Source: Chelatococcus sp. YT9
Lineage (GTDB): Bacteria; Pseudomonadota; Alphaproteobacteria; Rhizobiales; Beijerinckiaceae
DNA length: 64,000 nucleotides
Assembly (NCBI RefSeq): GCF_018398315.1
Contig: NZ_JAHBRW010000001.1
Span: 4,162,501 to 4,226,500 of the forward strand
Direction of reading: 5' to 3'
The notes under the pieces were generated by a model that did not search any database, was not told where the DNA came from, and was given only the letters and a program-made list of their open reading frames with translations. Below are positions 37,944 to 46,708 of this stretch, piece after piece; the stretch's first letter is position 1; each line of letters opens with the position of its first letter. The position numbers were made by a program, and so were the translations under genes.

Positions 37944-40418
37944 TCACTCGTAGAAATCCGGGTTTCGCGATACGCCGGCTGGGGCGATATCATCATAGGT
38001 ATATTGCTCTTCTAACCCGAAATTCTGGCTATTGAAGATGATGCTCTTCGAAATTTCCATTTCGAGCAGTGCATTGTCTTCCCCCTCAAACGGACCGGCC
38101 TTCTGTGTGTAGACGCGTTCGCCGTTCAAAACCCAGCTATGCTCGCCCTTGCCGAAATGGAACTGCAACGTCACCCAGCCATTATCTTCGAAAGGTAGAT
38201 AATAGTCCCAGCCGCCATCGGAATTCCCGAAACGGAAGCCCGTGAAGGTCTCTCCCTCGTCAAGTCCGGCAGCGGTACGCTCCGTCTGAGGCAATCCCAG
38301 CGAGGCCTCGGCATCAATATATTCGGCAATGACATATCGTCGGCCATTCGAGAGCGCCCCGCCGAGGTTCTGCAACTGGATCCAGACGCCGCTGAACTGC
38401 GCCTGACCATCGGCGAGCCAGTCCGCATCAATATAGAACTTGTACTCTGCGGTGCTAGCATCGGTGATATCGATGGGACCCGTCGCGAGGTCACGGACCA
38501 GCGTGCCTCGATACCTATTAGTCCCCGTCTTATCACCATCCGGGCTGATGACGAAATCGATCGCTTGGCCCGGATCATCGGCGTTGCCGGTGCGAATCTG
38601 CTGAAGCGCAGCGCAGTCCTTGATCCATTGGTCAACAACGCTGTTGCCTGCAGGGCTGTCGGGCCTACCGGGGCTCCCAAGCGATAGCCCATCGTTCATA
38701 GCGTCGAGATCGGCAACGATACGCACCAAATCAGGCCGATAGACATCGTGGTCGGCATCCCATTGATCGGCCTCCGAAAATTCCAGCGGCGGATAACCAT
38801 CCTCATAGGGCCGGATACCGAACACCTTCGCGGCCTCAGAGCGCGGGTCGGGCTGCCCGGGGAAGCGGCCTTCTATCGCTGCATCCATCACGTTGGCCAG
38901 GAGATTGTCGTGCAGGGACTGCTGGCGCGCGCTGAAATCCGGCACGCCCCCCACTTTCGTCCGCACGATATCAGTGATCGCCGGCCCGCCCCTCTTAAGA
39001 TACTCAACATAGAACTCAGACAGTATAAAAGATGATGCACTAGTATTCATTTTATATTCATTCCCACCGAGCGCTCCATCGTAGTGCTGTGCGTCTTCGT
39101 TAGCCCAAAACAGGATGAATTTCTCAGCGAGCTCGCCGCTTGTCGTACTCACGACATTCCATACAGCTGCTAGGCTGTTGTCGCCTGCAACGCGGACCGC
39201 CGAAAGATTCAACGCCTGATGCGATTGATGGCTTGCCGTAAGTGCAGGATAGGAGATATCGACAATCAGTTGTGCATCAACATCGACATCAATCTGCCGT
39301 GCTGATGTAAAAATCGCCTCGCTTCCGGCAACCGTAACCCTAGCTCCGTCAGTGATTGCTATTACCAGAAGGCTAGCTAACGGCACCTCCAGTGAAGCTC
39401 GTCCGGCGGCGCTCACGATGGCCGTCGTTCCATCGGCACTCAAGGCAACCGTCGCGTCGACCGCAGCGATTTCCAACCGACTTCTCTCCGAATTGAGAAC
39501 AGCGACAGGTGTCAAACTTGTGTCCTCAACCGTCACCATGGCCTGAGTACTACCCGACACGCTCAGCGATAGCGTCTCACGGCCCTCGGTCAGCCCATCA
39601 GCGTGAAAATGGACCGTGATGTCGGCAAGCCCGCTCTCGCAGACGGTGAAGCTCGCAGGAAGCGAGCCGTCGATATCGCCCGGACCGACAGTTCCACCCC
39701 AATCAAGTTCCACCACGCTACCCGCAGCGACATGGGCAGTCGCGAGGGTAAAAGTGACACTTCCACCTTCATCAGCTGTTGAGGTGGAAGCCGCCGCTGC
39801 ATAAGTCGGTGCTGGTTCTGGCCCCGGATCTGGTTCGGGTGGTCCTATCAGTGCACTATGGTTGTCGCCGATCACACCGTCCGCGAGATCTTCCAGAAGA
39901 GCCCTGAGGTTGTTGCCGGCAAGCTTTTGAAATTCCGCGCTTGTGAGGAAGGCCGCAGAAAGCTGATTGCCTGTGATTTGCCCGCTGTTGATGAGCTTGA
40001 CCCAGAAATCAAAGCCCGCCGGATCGGGTTCGCGCTTAAGAATGTTTTTGTAGAACATACCGACGAGATCACACGCTGAGATACCGCCACCGTGGCTCGG
40101 ATGGAGTTCTCGAAACTCCTCGGAACGCGCGAAAGAATGCAGGACATCAGAAAATGATGCCGCTCCACTGCGAAATTGTTCGGCCCACGACGCCAGCCCT
40201 GCCGCATCAGGCGCGCGTCGCAGCACTCCCAGAAAGAGAGCGATAACCGGAAACTTAACCTCATGAAGATAAATGTATTCGGCAGATCCACGAAACGTGG
40301 ATTCAAAACCCTCGAAGGAAGTTCCGTTCGCGAGAGCACCTTCCCAAAAGGCAACCTCATTCGCACCTGGCGTGCGCAGCAGCAGTCTTTTATAAAGACC
40401 AACAATATATTCGTTCAT
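37944..40418 (-). CDS. DUF4214 / Calx-beta / lectin-like multidomain protein
   Basis: The protein has 824 residues. The first 175 or so hold three DUF4214 repeats, each with the pattern YKRLLLRTPGANEVAFWE, GVLRRAPDAAGLASWAEQ or YKNILKREPDPAGFDFWV. A Pro-rich linker (PPEPDPGPEPAPT) leads to a Calx-beta-like domain (ADEGGSVTFTLATA to DGLTEGRETLSLSVSG). A middle region of about 300 residues is unassigned. The C-terminal 180 residues resemble a concanavalin/LamG-type beta-sandwich (VWIQLQNLGGALSNGRRY, WVTLQFHFGKGEHSWVLNG). No signal peptide is present. DUF4214 and Calx-beta proteins are often exported by type I systems, but no such transporter is nearby. The ATG at 40418 has AGGGAAG upstream; a frame extending to 40685 is rejected. 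Confidence 0.78.
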   Translation of the reverse strand: MNEYIVGLYKRLLLRTPGANEVAFWEGALANGTSFEGFESTFRGSAEYIYLHEVKFPVIALFLGVLRRAPDAAGLASWAEQFRSGAASFSDVLHSFARSEEFRELHPSHGGGISACDLVGMFYKNILKREPDPAGFDFWVKLINSGQITGNQLSAAFLTSAEFQKLAGNNLRALLEDLADGVIGDNHSALIGPPEPDPGPEPAPTYAAAASTSTADEGGSVTFTLATAHVAAGSVVELDWGGTVGPGDIDGSLPASFTVCESGLADITVHFHADGLTEGRETLSLSVSGSTQAMVTVEDTSLTPVAVLNSERSRLEIAAVDATVALSADGTTAIVSAAGRASLEVPLASLLVIAITDGARVTVAGSEAIFTSARQIDVDVDAQLIVDISYPALTASHQSHQALNLSAVRVAGDNSLAAVWNVVSTTSGELAEKFILFWANEDAQHYDGALGGNEYKMNTSASSFILSEFYVEYLKRGGPAITDIVRTKVGGVPDFSARQQSLHDNLLANVMDAAIEGRFPGQPDPRSEAAKVFGIRPYEDGYPPLEFSEADQWDADHDVYRPDLVRIVADLDAMNDGLSLGSPGRPDSPAGNSVVDQWIKDCAALQQIRTGNADDPGQAIDFVISPDGDKTGTNRYRGTLVRDLATGPIDITDASTAEYKFYIDADWLADGQAQFSGVWIQLQNLGGALSNGRRYVIAEYIDAEASLGLPQTERTAAGLDEGETFTGFRFGNSDGGWDYYLPFEDNGWVTLQFHFGKGEHSWVLNGERVYTQKAGPFEGEDNALLEMEISKSIIFNSQNFGLEEQYTYDDIAPAGVSRNPDFYE

Positions 40419-40863
40419 GTCTTCCCTAAACTCGTAACGCGGACATCCGCGATGTATGCCGCGCTTCCTGAATCTACCCCTTATAAATAATATGTGTTCT
40501 CGGCAATAGATCCTATACTCCAGAGTACCGATAAAACTGATGTGCGCTCGCCTTGGACCGCGTTGCAGCTGGTGAAATCGCGAGAGCGCCTGCAAAACTG
40601 CAGAGCAGCCTCGACCGCCCCTCGCCAGCCCGTGACACGTTTCCAGTACTTCAGGCGGGGCATGCCATTCTTTGTACCGGCTCACCGAAATGGCCGCCTA
40701 CCCGGGAACAGAATAGCAAATGCGGGCGCACAGCCTTGCTGTGCGCCGTCCAATGCACTGCGCAGCACTGCAGCAGACGATTTTTAGACGTATCGCACAG
40801 GAGACCTGTCACAAGAAGAGCGCTATAGTCACGCAGTCTCACAAGAATGCTCGAGGGCCTTCC
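40419..40863. other. Divergent intergenic region between the DUF4214 gene and the HD hydrolase gene
   Basis: No convincing gene was found. In-frame extensions of both neighbours enter this region but lack ribosome binding sites. It is expected to hold both promoters. Confidence 0.4.
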
Positions 40864-41709
40864 ATGATGACGATGCCGGCCATGATGGCTTTGGAGCTTG
40901 GCAGGGAGATTGCCGAAGATTTCCGACGCCTGTACGGCTCGTCGGCCAACGACGAGGCCGAGCGGCTGGGTTGCGCCGCGCAGATCGCCTTGGAATGCAT
41001 AGGCCGCAGCGATGCCCTCTACCACAATGTCGAGCACACATTTCTCGTCACGTTGGTAGGACGGGACATCCTTCACGGTCGCATGTTGAGCGAGCGCGTC
41101 GATGCGCAGGATTACGCGCATATCATCGTCGCTTGTCTCCTTCACGACATCGGATATGTCCGCGGTATTCTGAAAGGCGACACCCGTGATCGCTTCATCG
41201 TCGATGCGGATGGCGCGACGATCACACTCCCGCGCGGGGCCTCCGACGCGGCGCTTGCCCTTCACCATGTAGACCGTTCCAAGCTCTACGCGCGGGAGCG
41301 TATCGGGCAGTGGTACAACCTTGATGCTGAACGCGTCGCCCATGCGATCGAATACACCCGCTTTCCAAGCGGGCCGATCGATCATGATGGGTACAACTCA
41401 CGCGAGGGGCGGCTTGTGCAGGCGGCCGATCTGATCGGCCAGCTCGGCGACCCGCTCTATCTGAAAAAGGCCAACGCCTTATTTCACGAGTTTCAGGAAT
41501 GTGGCCTCGATAGCCAGCTTGGCTATGCGACGCCGGCCGATATGGTTGAGCAATATCCAGACTTCTACTGGTCTAGCGTCTCGCCGCACCTTGAAGAGGC
41601 GATCTCATATCTGAATGTTACTGCCGCCGGCCGGCAATGGATCGCAAATCTGCACAGTCATGTTTTTTGTGCTGAACACGCTTTCACCCTGATGGGCCCG
41701 CAACGGTAG
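40864..41709 (+). CDS. HD-domain metal-dependent phosphohydrolase
   Basis: This 281-residue protein has the HD metal site: the first His in LYHNVEHTFLVTLVGRDIL, the HD pair in ACLLHDIGYVRGIL, and a later Asp in LVQAADLIGQLGDPLYL. It is predicted to be cytoplasmic, with no signal peptide or membrane span. HD enzymes cleave nucleotides, cyclic nucleotides or phosphate esters; there is no GYP motif of a c-di-GMP phosphodiesterase, and the substrate is unknown. ATG at 40864 has GAGGG six bases upstream. A start at 40720 would add 48 basic residues and is unlikely. The gene is divergent from the DUF4214 gene. Confidence 0.82.
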   Translation: MMTMPAMMALELGREIAEDFRRLYGSSANDEAERLGCAAQIALECIGRSDALYHNVEHTFLVTLVGRDILHGRMLSERVDAQDYAHIIVACLLHDIGYVRGILKGDTRDRFIVDADGATITLPRGASDAALALHHVDRSKLYARERIGQWYNLDAERVAHAIEYTRFPSGPIDHDGYNSREGRLVQAADLIGQLGDPLYLKKANALFHEFQECGLDSQLGYATPADMVEQYPDFYWSSVSPHLEEAISYLNVTAAGRQWIANLHSHVFCAEHAFTLMGPQR

Positions 41710-41824
41710 CTGGTAGGCCTCGCGCGTCGAATGGGATGGGCCGGACATCAGGCGTTCGCCATTCCCGCACGGCGCTCCTCAAGGGCGAGCGTCGACGCTC
41801 GCGAGGTATTGCAAGGCTTGCTAT

Positions 41825-42082
41825 TCAGCGCAGGCAGACCTGGACCCGGCGCACAACCCAGCGCCCCCTGTGGTCCCTCATGCGACGATTTTCCCACCAG
41901 CAGCGTCTGGGGGCCGGCCGCACATGCCTTGGCGGCGGCGGGCGTCCCCATTGGGCCAATTCCACACCCGTCTGCGGAACGATCAACTCCGACGGCGCCA
42001 CGGGACCAGCGACAGCGCCGCCTGAGTAGGCTATCGACATGAAACAACCGGCGATTATCATCGCCCCGAACTTGTAGGCCAA
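41825..42082 (-). CDS. Small secreted protein with TTG start
   Basis: This 85-residue protein starts at a TTG (42082-42080) that has a near-perfect AAGGAGG ribosome binding site. The N-terminus KFGAMIIAGCFMSIAYSGG, ending in AVAG, is a good signal peptide. The mature part is short, Pro- and Arg-rich (WGRPPPPRHVRPAPRR), and has two cysteines (RRCWWENRRM and VQVCLR) that could form a disulfide. Similar small exported proteins with a CWW motif are common and uncharacterised in Rhizobiales (from memory). A longer frame to 42343 exists, but its upstream part lacks support. Confidence 0.6.
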   Translation of the reverse strand: MAYKFGAMIIAGCFMSIAYSGGAVAGPVAPSELIVPQTGVELAQWGRPPPPRHVRPAPRRCWWENRRMRDHRGRWVVRRVQVCLR

Positions 42083-42489
42083 TTCTTCCTCCTTCGAGTA
42101 ACCCGGCGATCCGTGTCGCGTCATTTCTGCGGGGATCAGCAAGCGACGGGCGCCGATTTGAGCGTCTTCCTGCTTTGCATCCTCTCCGCCGATATCGGCC
42201 TCACTGAGCATGTACTCACCATAACGCATTTTATAGGAATAGGCTTCTCGCCAGGTCTCTCCAAGCCGAGAAAATTGAACAGTGTCTCGCTCGGATATGA
42301 CTTCGTCGCTTCGAAAGGCTTTACAAGTTTCGATCATCAGCACCTGAGTTCCCTGTCCCGCATTTTATCGGTATGGTGCGAACCGTTCGATCCTTCGGGA
42401 GTGACGAAGCCAGATCTCGCCCGGACAGCACGGGCCCGGACCCTTGCCCCCCTTGACCTGCGATGTTCATGTTCCGGAGCCTATGAATA
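42083..42489. other. Divergent intergenic region, no further gene seen
   Basis: These 400 bases lie between the small secreted protein gene and the lipoprotein hydrolase gene. A reverse frame continues through part of it but has no ribosome binding site or recognisable product. Confidence 0.35.
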
Positions 42490-43638
42490 ATGTCAGCCGG
42501 CTTCTTGAGGTGGCGCAACGGGTTGTTTCTCCTGGCTCTTGCACTTGGCCTCGGCGCCTGCGCCTCCATTCCCCGGGGCATGCTGCAGCCGGTCACACCG
42601 GTCCCGGGCGCAGATCGGGTGGATATGCTTACCGCGACGACAAGAGCGCCATCGAGCGATCCTGGCGTTCTCTTCAGCGGTGATCGCGGGGAAACGGTAT
42701 CCTTCGCGAATATCGTCGTGTCTATTCCCCGCGACCGCCAGGTCGGAACCATCCAGTTTCCCCGCTCCTTGCCTGGCAACCCCGTGACAGACTTCACGGT
42801 GACCTCTGCAACGCCGATATCGAGGGCTCATCTTGCGGATTGGTTCAGATCCAAGAACGGCCGGAAAAGGCGCGTCTTCGTCTTCGTGCACGGCTTCAAC
42901 ACGCCGTTCGACCGCGCGGTCTTCCGTTTTGCCCAGCTAACGCACGATGCGGACGCCGACGCAGCTCCCGTCCTCTTTTCATGGCCCTCACGCGGGCGCC
43001 TTCTTGACTACAGCCGGGATTTTGACAACGCGTCCTACTCCCGGTCAGATCTCGCCCATCTCTTGAGGGTCGCAGCGAACAGTCCGTCTGTGGGCGAAAT
43101 CACAATTCTCGCGCATTCCATGGGCAGCTGGCCCGCCGTCGAGGCGCTACGCCAGCTCGCTCTGGAGAAGGGTGGCGTGCCCAGCAAAATCGACAATCTC
43201 ATACTCGCGTCGCCCGACCTCGACATCGGCGTCTTCAGACGTCAAATTGAGGATATGGGGCCGAGGCGCCCACGCGTGACCCTGTTTGTCGCGCAGCATG
43301 ACAGGGCCTTGCAGCTTTCCCGGTTTATTTCGAGAGGGGCCACACGCCTGGGGGGAATAGATCTCACACGTGGCGAGTATCAACAGCAGCTGGCAGGCCT
43401 GTCGGGGATTACTGTCCTTGACCTCAGTGCCCTCAATGCCGGCGATCGCATCAATCATGATCTCTATGCCGCGAGCCCCGAAGCCGTCCGCCTCATCGGC
43501 GACAGGCTATTGCAAGGCCAGGTGATTACCGACTCCGATATCTCGTCCCCGCTCGCTGCCGCAGATGCGCTTGGCTCCGCCGCGAGCCTTCTCATCACCG
43601 CCCCCATCCGCATCTTCGATACGGCGACCCCCAACTAG
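42490..43638 (+). CDS. DUF900-type alpha/beta hydrolase lipoprotein
   Basis: The protein has 382 residues. A lipoprotein signal (LFLLALALGLGACAS) gives a lipidated Cys24. The alpha/beta-hydrolase core has VFVFVHGFNTPFDRAVFRFA, the oxyanion HG motif, the nucleophile Ser210 in ILAHSMGSWPAVEAL, an Asp in LILASPDLDIGVF, and a late His in DRINHDLYAASP. This arrangement matches the DUF900 hydrolases, whose substrates are unknown. Attachment to the periplasmic face of a membrane is expected. The ATG at 42490 has GGAG about ten bases upstream. Confidence 0.82.
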   Translation: MSAGFLRWRNGLFLLALALGLGACASIPRGMLQPVTPVPGADRVDMLTATTRAPSSDPGVLFSGDRGETVSFANIVVSIPRDRQVGTIQFPRSLPGNPVTDFTVTSATPISRAHLADWFRSKNGRKRRVFVFVHGFNTPFDRAVFRFAQLTHDADADAAPVLFSWPSRGRLLDYSRDFDNASYSRSDLAHLLRVAANSPSVGEITILAHSMGSWPAVEALRQLALEKGGVPSKIDNLILASPDLDIGVFRRQIEDMGPRRPRVTLFVAQHDRALQLSRFISRGATRLGGIDLTRGEYQQQLAGLSGITVLDLSALNAGDRINHDLYAASPEAVRLIGDRLLQGQVITDSDISSPLAAADALGSAASLLITAPIRIFDTATPN

Positions 43639-44001
43639 CGTCCTCTCGCACCATTATCTGCGGCGGTAAAAGGGTCTTTGATGGACTTGCCTAGGACCTC
43701 AACCGGGCCATTTGCCATGTCAAAAGTACTGTTCGCGACAAACCGGTCTGCAAGAGCTCGCAGAAGCGCGGTCGATTTCGACGGTAGGGTTCATAGCAGA
43801 TTTCAGACGGCGCCTAGGGCGAAGCGCTTGTCGCGAAGGTATGAGGAGGGTTCCCACGGCGCGCGGCGACGTTCCGGTTTGTTTCCACTTTCACACTTGC
43901 CAATATAAACGCATGGCGGCACATTTTTGCTGTCGATGAGTTCCGCTCTAACGCCATGTCTGGTGCTTCAGTTGACACAATAGAGCTGGAAGGAAGCTGT
44001 C
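43639..44001. other. Intergenic region upstream of the AraC regulator
   Basis: No supported gene. A 75-codon forward frame from 43681 has AAAGGG before its ATG, but its product is strongly basic and of irregular composition. It is not called. Promoter of the AraC-type gene is expected near the 3' end. Confidence 0.35.
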
Positions 44002-45138
44002 GTGCCGCCCCCGTCTCACCCCAGTTCGCGCAGTTCGGCCGGAGGCGTTTTCGTTGAGCACTTCTCCACCAGGACATTGCCGCCCCGGGAGCAGTTCGAT
44101 GCATGGCGATCGATGCTGTCGGAAACAATCGATCTCGTGCCGACAACGGGGTCGTCAGAGATATTCGAGGCCGATTTTTCATCCTGGGCCTTCGGCGATC
44201 TCGTCCTGACAAGGACGCTCTACGGGAATGCGCCCGCGCGCCATTGGCGGCACAGGCCCAAGTCTTTCCTGGATCACTGGTGTGTGGTGCTCGCCTATGA
44301 AGGCGCAGACAGTGCTTCTTCGCCACAAGTCCGCCAGCCCGGATCCCTGAGTTTCCGCTCGCTCTCCCAGCCGTTTGAGGGAAGGGCCAAAGATGCGGAA
44401 GTATTGACACTATATCTGCCGCGAAGCTTCCATCGGGACGAGCGCGAAAACCTCGATCGCCAGCACGACCTCAAGATCAATCCCGAACTCGGCGCTCTGC
44501 TCGCCGGCCATATTGAGAATCTCGCCCGGCACCTTCCGCATATTCCGACAGACCAGGCAAATGGTCTGGCCGAAGCAACGCGTTCGTTGGTGGCGGCCTG
44601 CATCGCACCCCGAAGGGACCATGCAAAGGCAGCTGAGGTACCGCTTAGCGCCCTTCTGATTGATCGCGTTCGCCTCATTGTCCGCCAGAACATGGCTTCC
44701 CCGGACTTCGACCCGGAGCAGCTCGCCCGCCTTGTGGCGATGTCCCGCTCGAAGCTCTATCGGCTTTTCGAACATGTCGGCGGCGTTGCGCATTTCATCA
44801 ACCGCGAGCGATTGAGGGAAGCGCATCGCCACCTCACTTCATCGGCGGGCTCATTGCCGATCCACGTGGTTGGCGCTGAGGTCGGCTTCACCGATCACTC
44901 CACTTTCAGCCGGGCCTTCCGTCGCGAGTTCGGTTACAGCCCCAGCGAAGTGCGTGAGCGCAGCTTGGCAGAGCACGCCCTGACACCGTTTGGATGCCCG
45001 CCAGACGATGAAAGTCCCGCGTACACAAGCAGGTGGGCCCCTCCCCTGGAGAGTACGAATGTAAGCGATGAAACCTCGCCCCCGGACGTGGCGCCTCAAG
45101 GCGCAATAATCCGCTCCTTATCCCGGCCCGCTGCCTAG
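44002..45138 (+). CDS. AraC-family transcriptional regulator
   Basis: The regulator has 378 residues. The N-terminal part resembles the AraC_binding_2 domain (LPPREQFDAWRSMLSETIDL near the start, FRSLSQPFEGRAKDAEVLTL). The C-terminal AraC domain has two helix-turn-helices, FDPEQLARLVAMSRSKLYRL and IHVVGAEVGFTDHSTFSRAF, followed by the family motif FRREFGYSPSEVRE. A tail of about 60 residues is unusual in being Pro- and Ser-rich. The GTG start at 44002 has AAGGAAG upstream. The RND efflux operon begins 375 bases downstream in the same direction, so this gene is a candidate regulator of it by position only. Confidence 0.87.
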   Translation: MPPPSHPSSRSSAGGVFVEHFSTRTLPPREQFDAWRSMLSETIDLVPTTGSSEIFEADFSSWAFGDLVLTRTLYGNAPARHWRHRPKSFLDHWCVVLAYEGADSASSPQVRQPGSLSFRSLSQPFEGRAKDAEVLTLYLPRSFHRDERENLDRQHDLKINPELGALLAGHIENLARHLPHIPTDQANGLAEATRSLVAACIAPRRDHAKAAEVPLSALLIDRVRLIVRQNMASPDFDPEQLARLVAMSRSKLYRLFEHVGGVAHFINRERLREAHRHLTSSAGSLPIHVVGAEVGFTDHSTFSRAFRREFGYSPSEVRERSLAEHALTPFGCPPDDESPAYTSRWAPPLESTNVSDETSPPDVAPQGAIIRSLSRPAA

Positions 45139-45512
45139 CCGACGGCTGGGGCAAGTTTCGCATTGCCGGCCGCGCGGCCTATGACTGCTTTGAGCCAGCT
45201 TGCTGACCGTTCCCGTCAGCTCAGGGGTGAACATATCGACGGCTGATTGAACCGGCTCCGCCACCCGAATTCTACTGCAGCCTCATTTGCTTCCGCCTCA
45301 GACCCGGAGTTCCGTTGCCACGCGGCGTCACAGGCTAATCCGGGTTCACCAAATTGGGATGAGCAGCGAAGGACTGGGATTCTGAGCTCATCTCACCGTG
45401 CATAACTATTGCTAGCTTTCCTTGCTGCTTCAAAAAAAGCGGCGCGATGGCGTTTGCCTAGCATCTGCGTTTTGCGGACCATGCCCGCCGGCCTGTCAGG
45501 GGAAGTGAAGTG
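45139..45512. other. Intergenic region upstream of the RND operon
   Basis: No gene was recognised. The region should contain the promoter of the efflux operon and any AraC-type operator. An A-rich CAAAAAAAGC run lies near 45432. Confidence 0.35.
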
Positions 45513-45611
45513 ATGTATCCGAACGGTTCTCCGGGACAAGGCCTTCCGACCAGCGGATGGATGGGAACGGCGACGCAGGATGCCACCGTCGCCGCACAGG
45601 CTAAGTCTTAG
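45513..45611 (+). CDS. Putative 32-residue leader ORF coupled to the RND operon
   Basis: ATG at 45513 to TAG at 45611 encodes MYPNGSPGQGLPTSGWMG followed by TATQDATVAAQAKS. AGGGG lies about ten bases before the ATG. The stop is two bases before the ATG of the first adaptor gene, which itself has only a poor ribosome binding site, so translation of the leader could feed the adaptor start. The peptide is Gly-, Ser- and Pro-rich with no signal peptide. It could also be a fortuitous frame. Confidence 0.35.
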   Translation: MYPNGSPGQGLPTSGWMGTATQDATVAAQAKS

Positions 45612-45613
45612 GC

Positions 45614-46708
45614 ATGACGGTGCGTGCTAAACATTATCTTTCAGCCACCGTTATTGGGATCATCCTGCCTGGATTAGCCGCCTGCCAGCAAGAGAAAGCG
45701 GGGCCTCCTCCCCCGGTCCGGATCGTCCGCACGATCACGGTGGAAAAGCAGCCCCAGTTACCAAATGCGAGTTTCACCGGCTATGTCGAGGCCCAGGATA
45801 GAGCAGCCCTCTCATTCCGCATCGGCGGGCGAATGGCGGAACGGACCGTCGGGGTCGGCTCGACGGTTCGTCAGGGAGAGCTGGTGGCTCGCCTCGATCC
45901 GGAGAATGAGCTCAACGATCTGCGCTCCGCGCGCGCCGCGCTCACGGCCGCCCAAGGCTTCCTGCGCAAGGCGGAGAACCACCTTCAACGTCAGAGCCAT
46001 CTCCTTGCACGCAATGTCACGACCCGTGCCGATTTCGAGCTCGCGGAGCAGGCACGCACAGCGGCGCGCGCACAAGTCGATGCCGCACAAGCGCGCGTCA
46101 CTTCGGCCGAGGATATCGTCGGCTTCACGACCTTGAAGGCTGACGCGCCGGGACTTGTCACAGGGGTCGGTGCCGAACCGGGCGAGGTTGTCTCGCCCGG
46201 CCACATGATCGTGCAGCTCGCCCGGCGCGAGGGTCGCGATGCCGTGTTCGAAGTGCCCGCAGACGTCGTTCGCTCCCTCACCCCCAACACGCCTGTCCGC
46301 GTGGCGCTTTCAAGCGATCCCAGCGTCACGGCCTCTGGCCGCGTACGCGAGATAGCCCCCCAGGCGGACCCGGTGACGAGAACCTTCCAGATCAGGGTGG
46401 GGCTATCCGACCCACCACAGGCGTTCCGGCTTGGTTCGACGGTTTCAGGTACGATTACCGGCAGCGACCAATCCGTCATCGCCATCCCCTCAACAGCGCT
46501 GAGCCAACATGGACAGGAACTCGGCGTCTGGATCGTTGATCCCGAGAAACTCACCGTCTCGCTGCGGAACATCGAGGTGATGAGCGCTGATCCGGCGACG
46601 GCCGTGGTCGGGAATGGGCTCTCACCCGGCGACATCGTCGTCACGGCCGGCGTCAGCCAGTTACGTGATGGTCAGCAGGTGCGGCTGACGGGAACGGAAA
46701 TGCGATGA
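45614..46708 (+). CDS. RND efflux periplasmic adaptor lipoprotein, first copy
   Basis: This 364-residue membrane-fusion protein links an RND pump to the outer-membrane channel. The lipobox LAAC gives lipidated Cys24. The MFP core begins GYVEAQDRAALSFRIGGRMA, with a lipoyl half-domain, then an alpha-helical hairpin (LRSARAALTAAQGFLRKAEN to VTSAEDIVGF). The beta-barrel domain contains EIAPQADPVTRTFQIRVGL, and a membrane-proximal domain ends the protein. Its stop overlaps the pump start (ATGA). It is paralogous to the second adaptor at 49791-50969. Confidence 0.9.
   Translation: MTVRAKHYLSATVIGIILPGLAACQQEKAGPPPPVRIVRTITVEKQPQLPNASFTGYVEAQDRAALSFRIGGRMAERTVGVGSTVRQGELVARLDPENELNDLRSARAALTAAQGFLRKAENHLQRQSHLLARNVTTRADFELAEQARTAARAQVDAAQARVTSAEDIVGFTTLKADAPGLVTGVGAEPGEVVSPGHMIVQLARREGRDAVFEVPADVVRSLTPNTPVRVALSSDPSVTASGRVREIAPQADPVTRTFQIRVGLSDPPQAFRLGSTVSGTITGSDQSVIAIPSTALSQHGQELGVWIVDPEKLTVSLRNIEVMSADPATAVVGNGLSPGDIVVTAGVSQLRDGQQVRLTGTEMR

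Noticed and set aside
43681-43908. 75-codon ORF after the DUF900 hydrolase gene
   Set aside because: Has a fair ribosome binding site, but the product is very basic and irregular with no similarity recognised.
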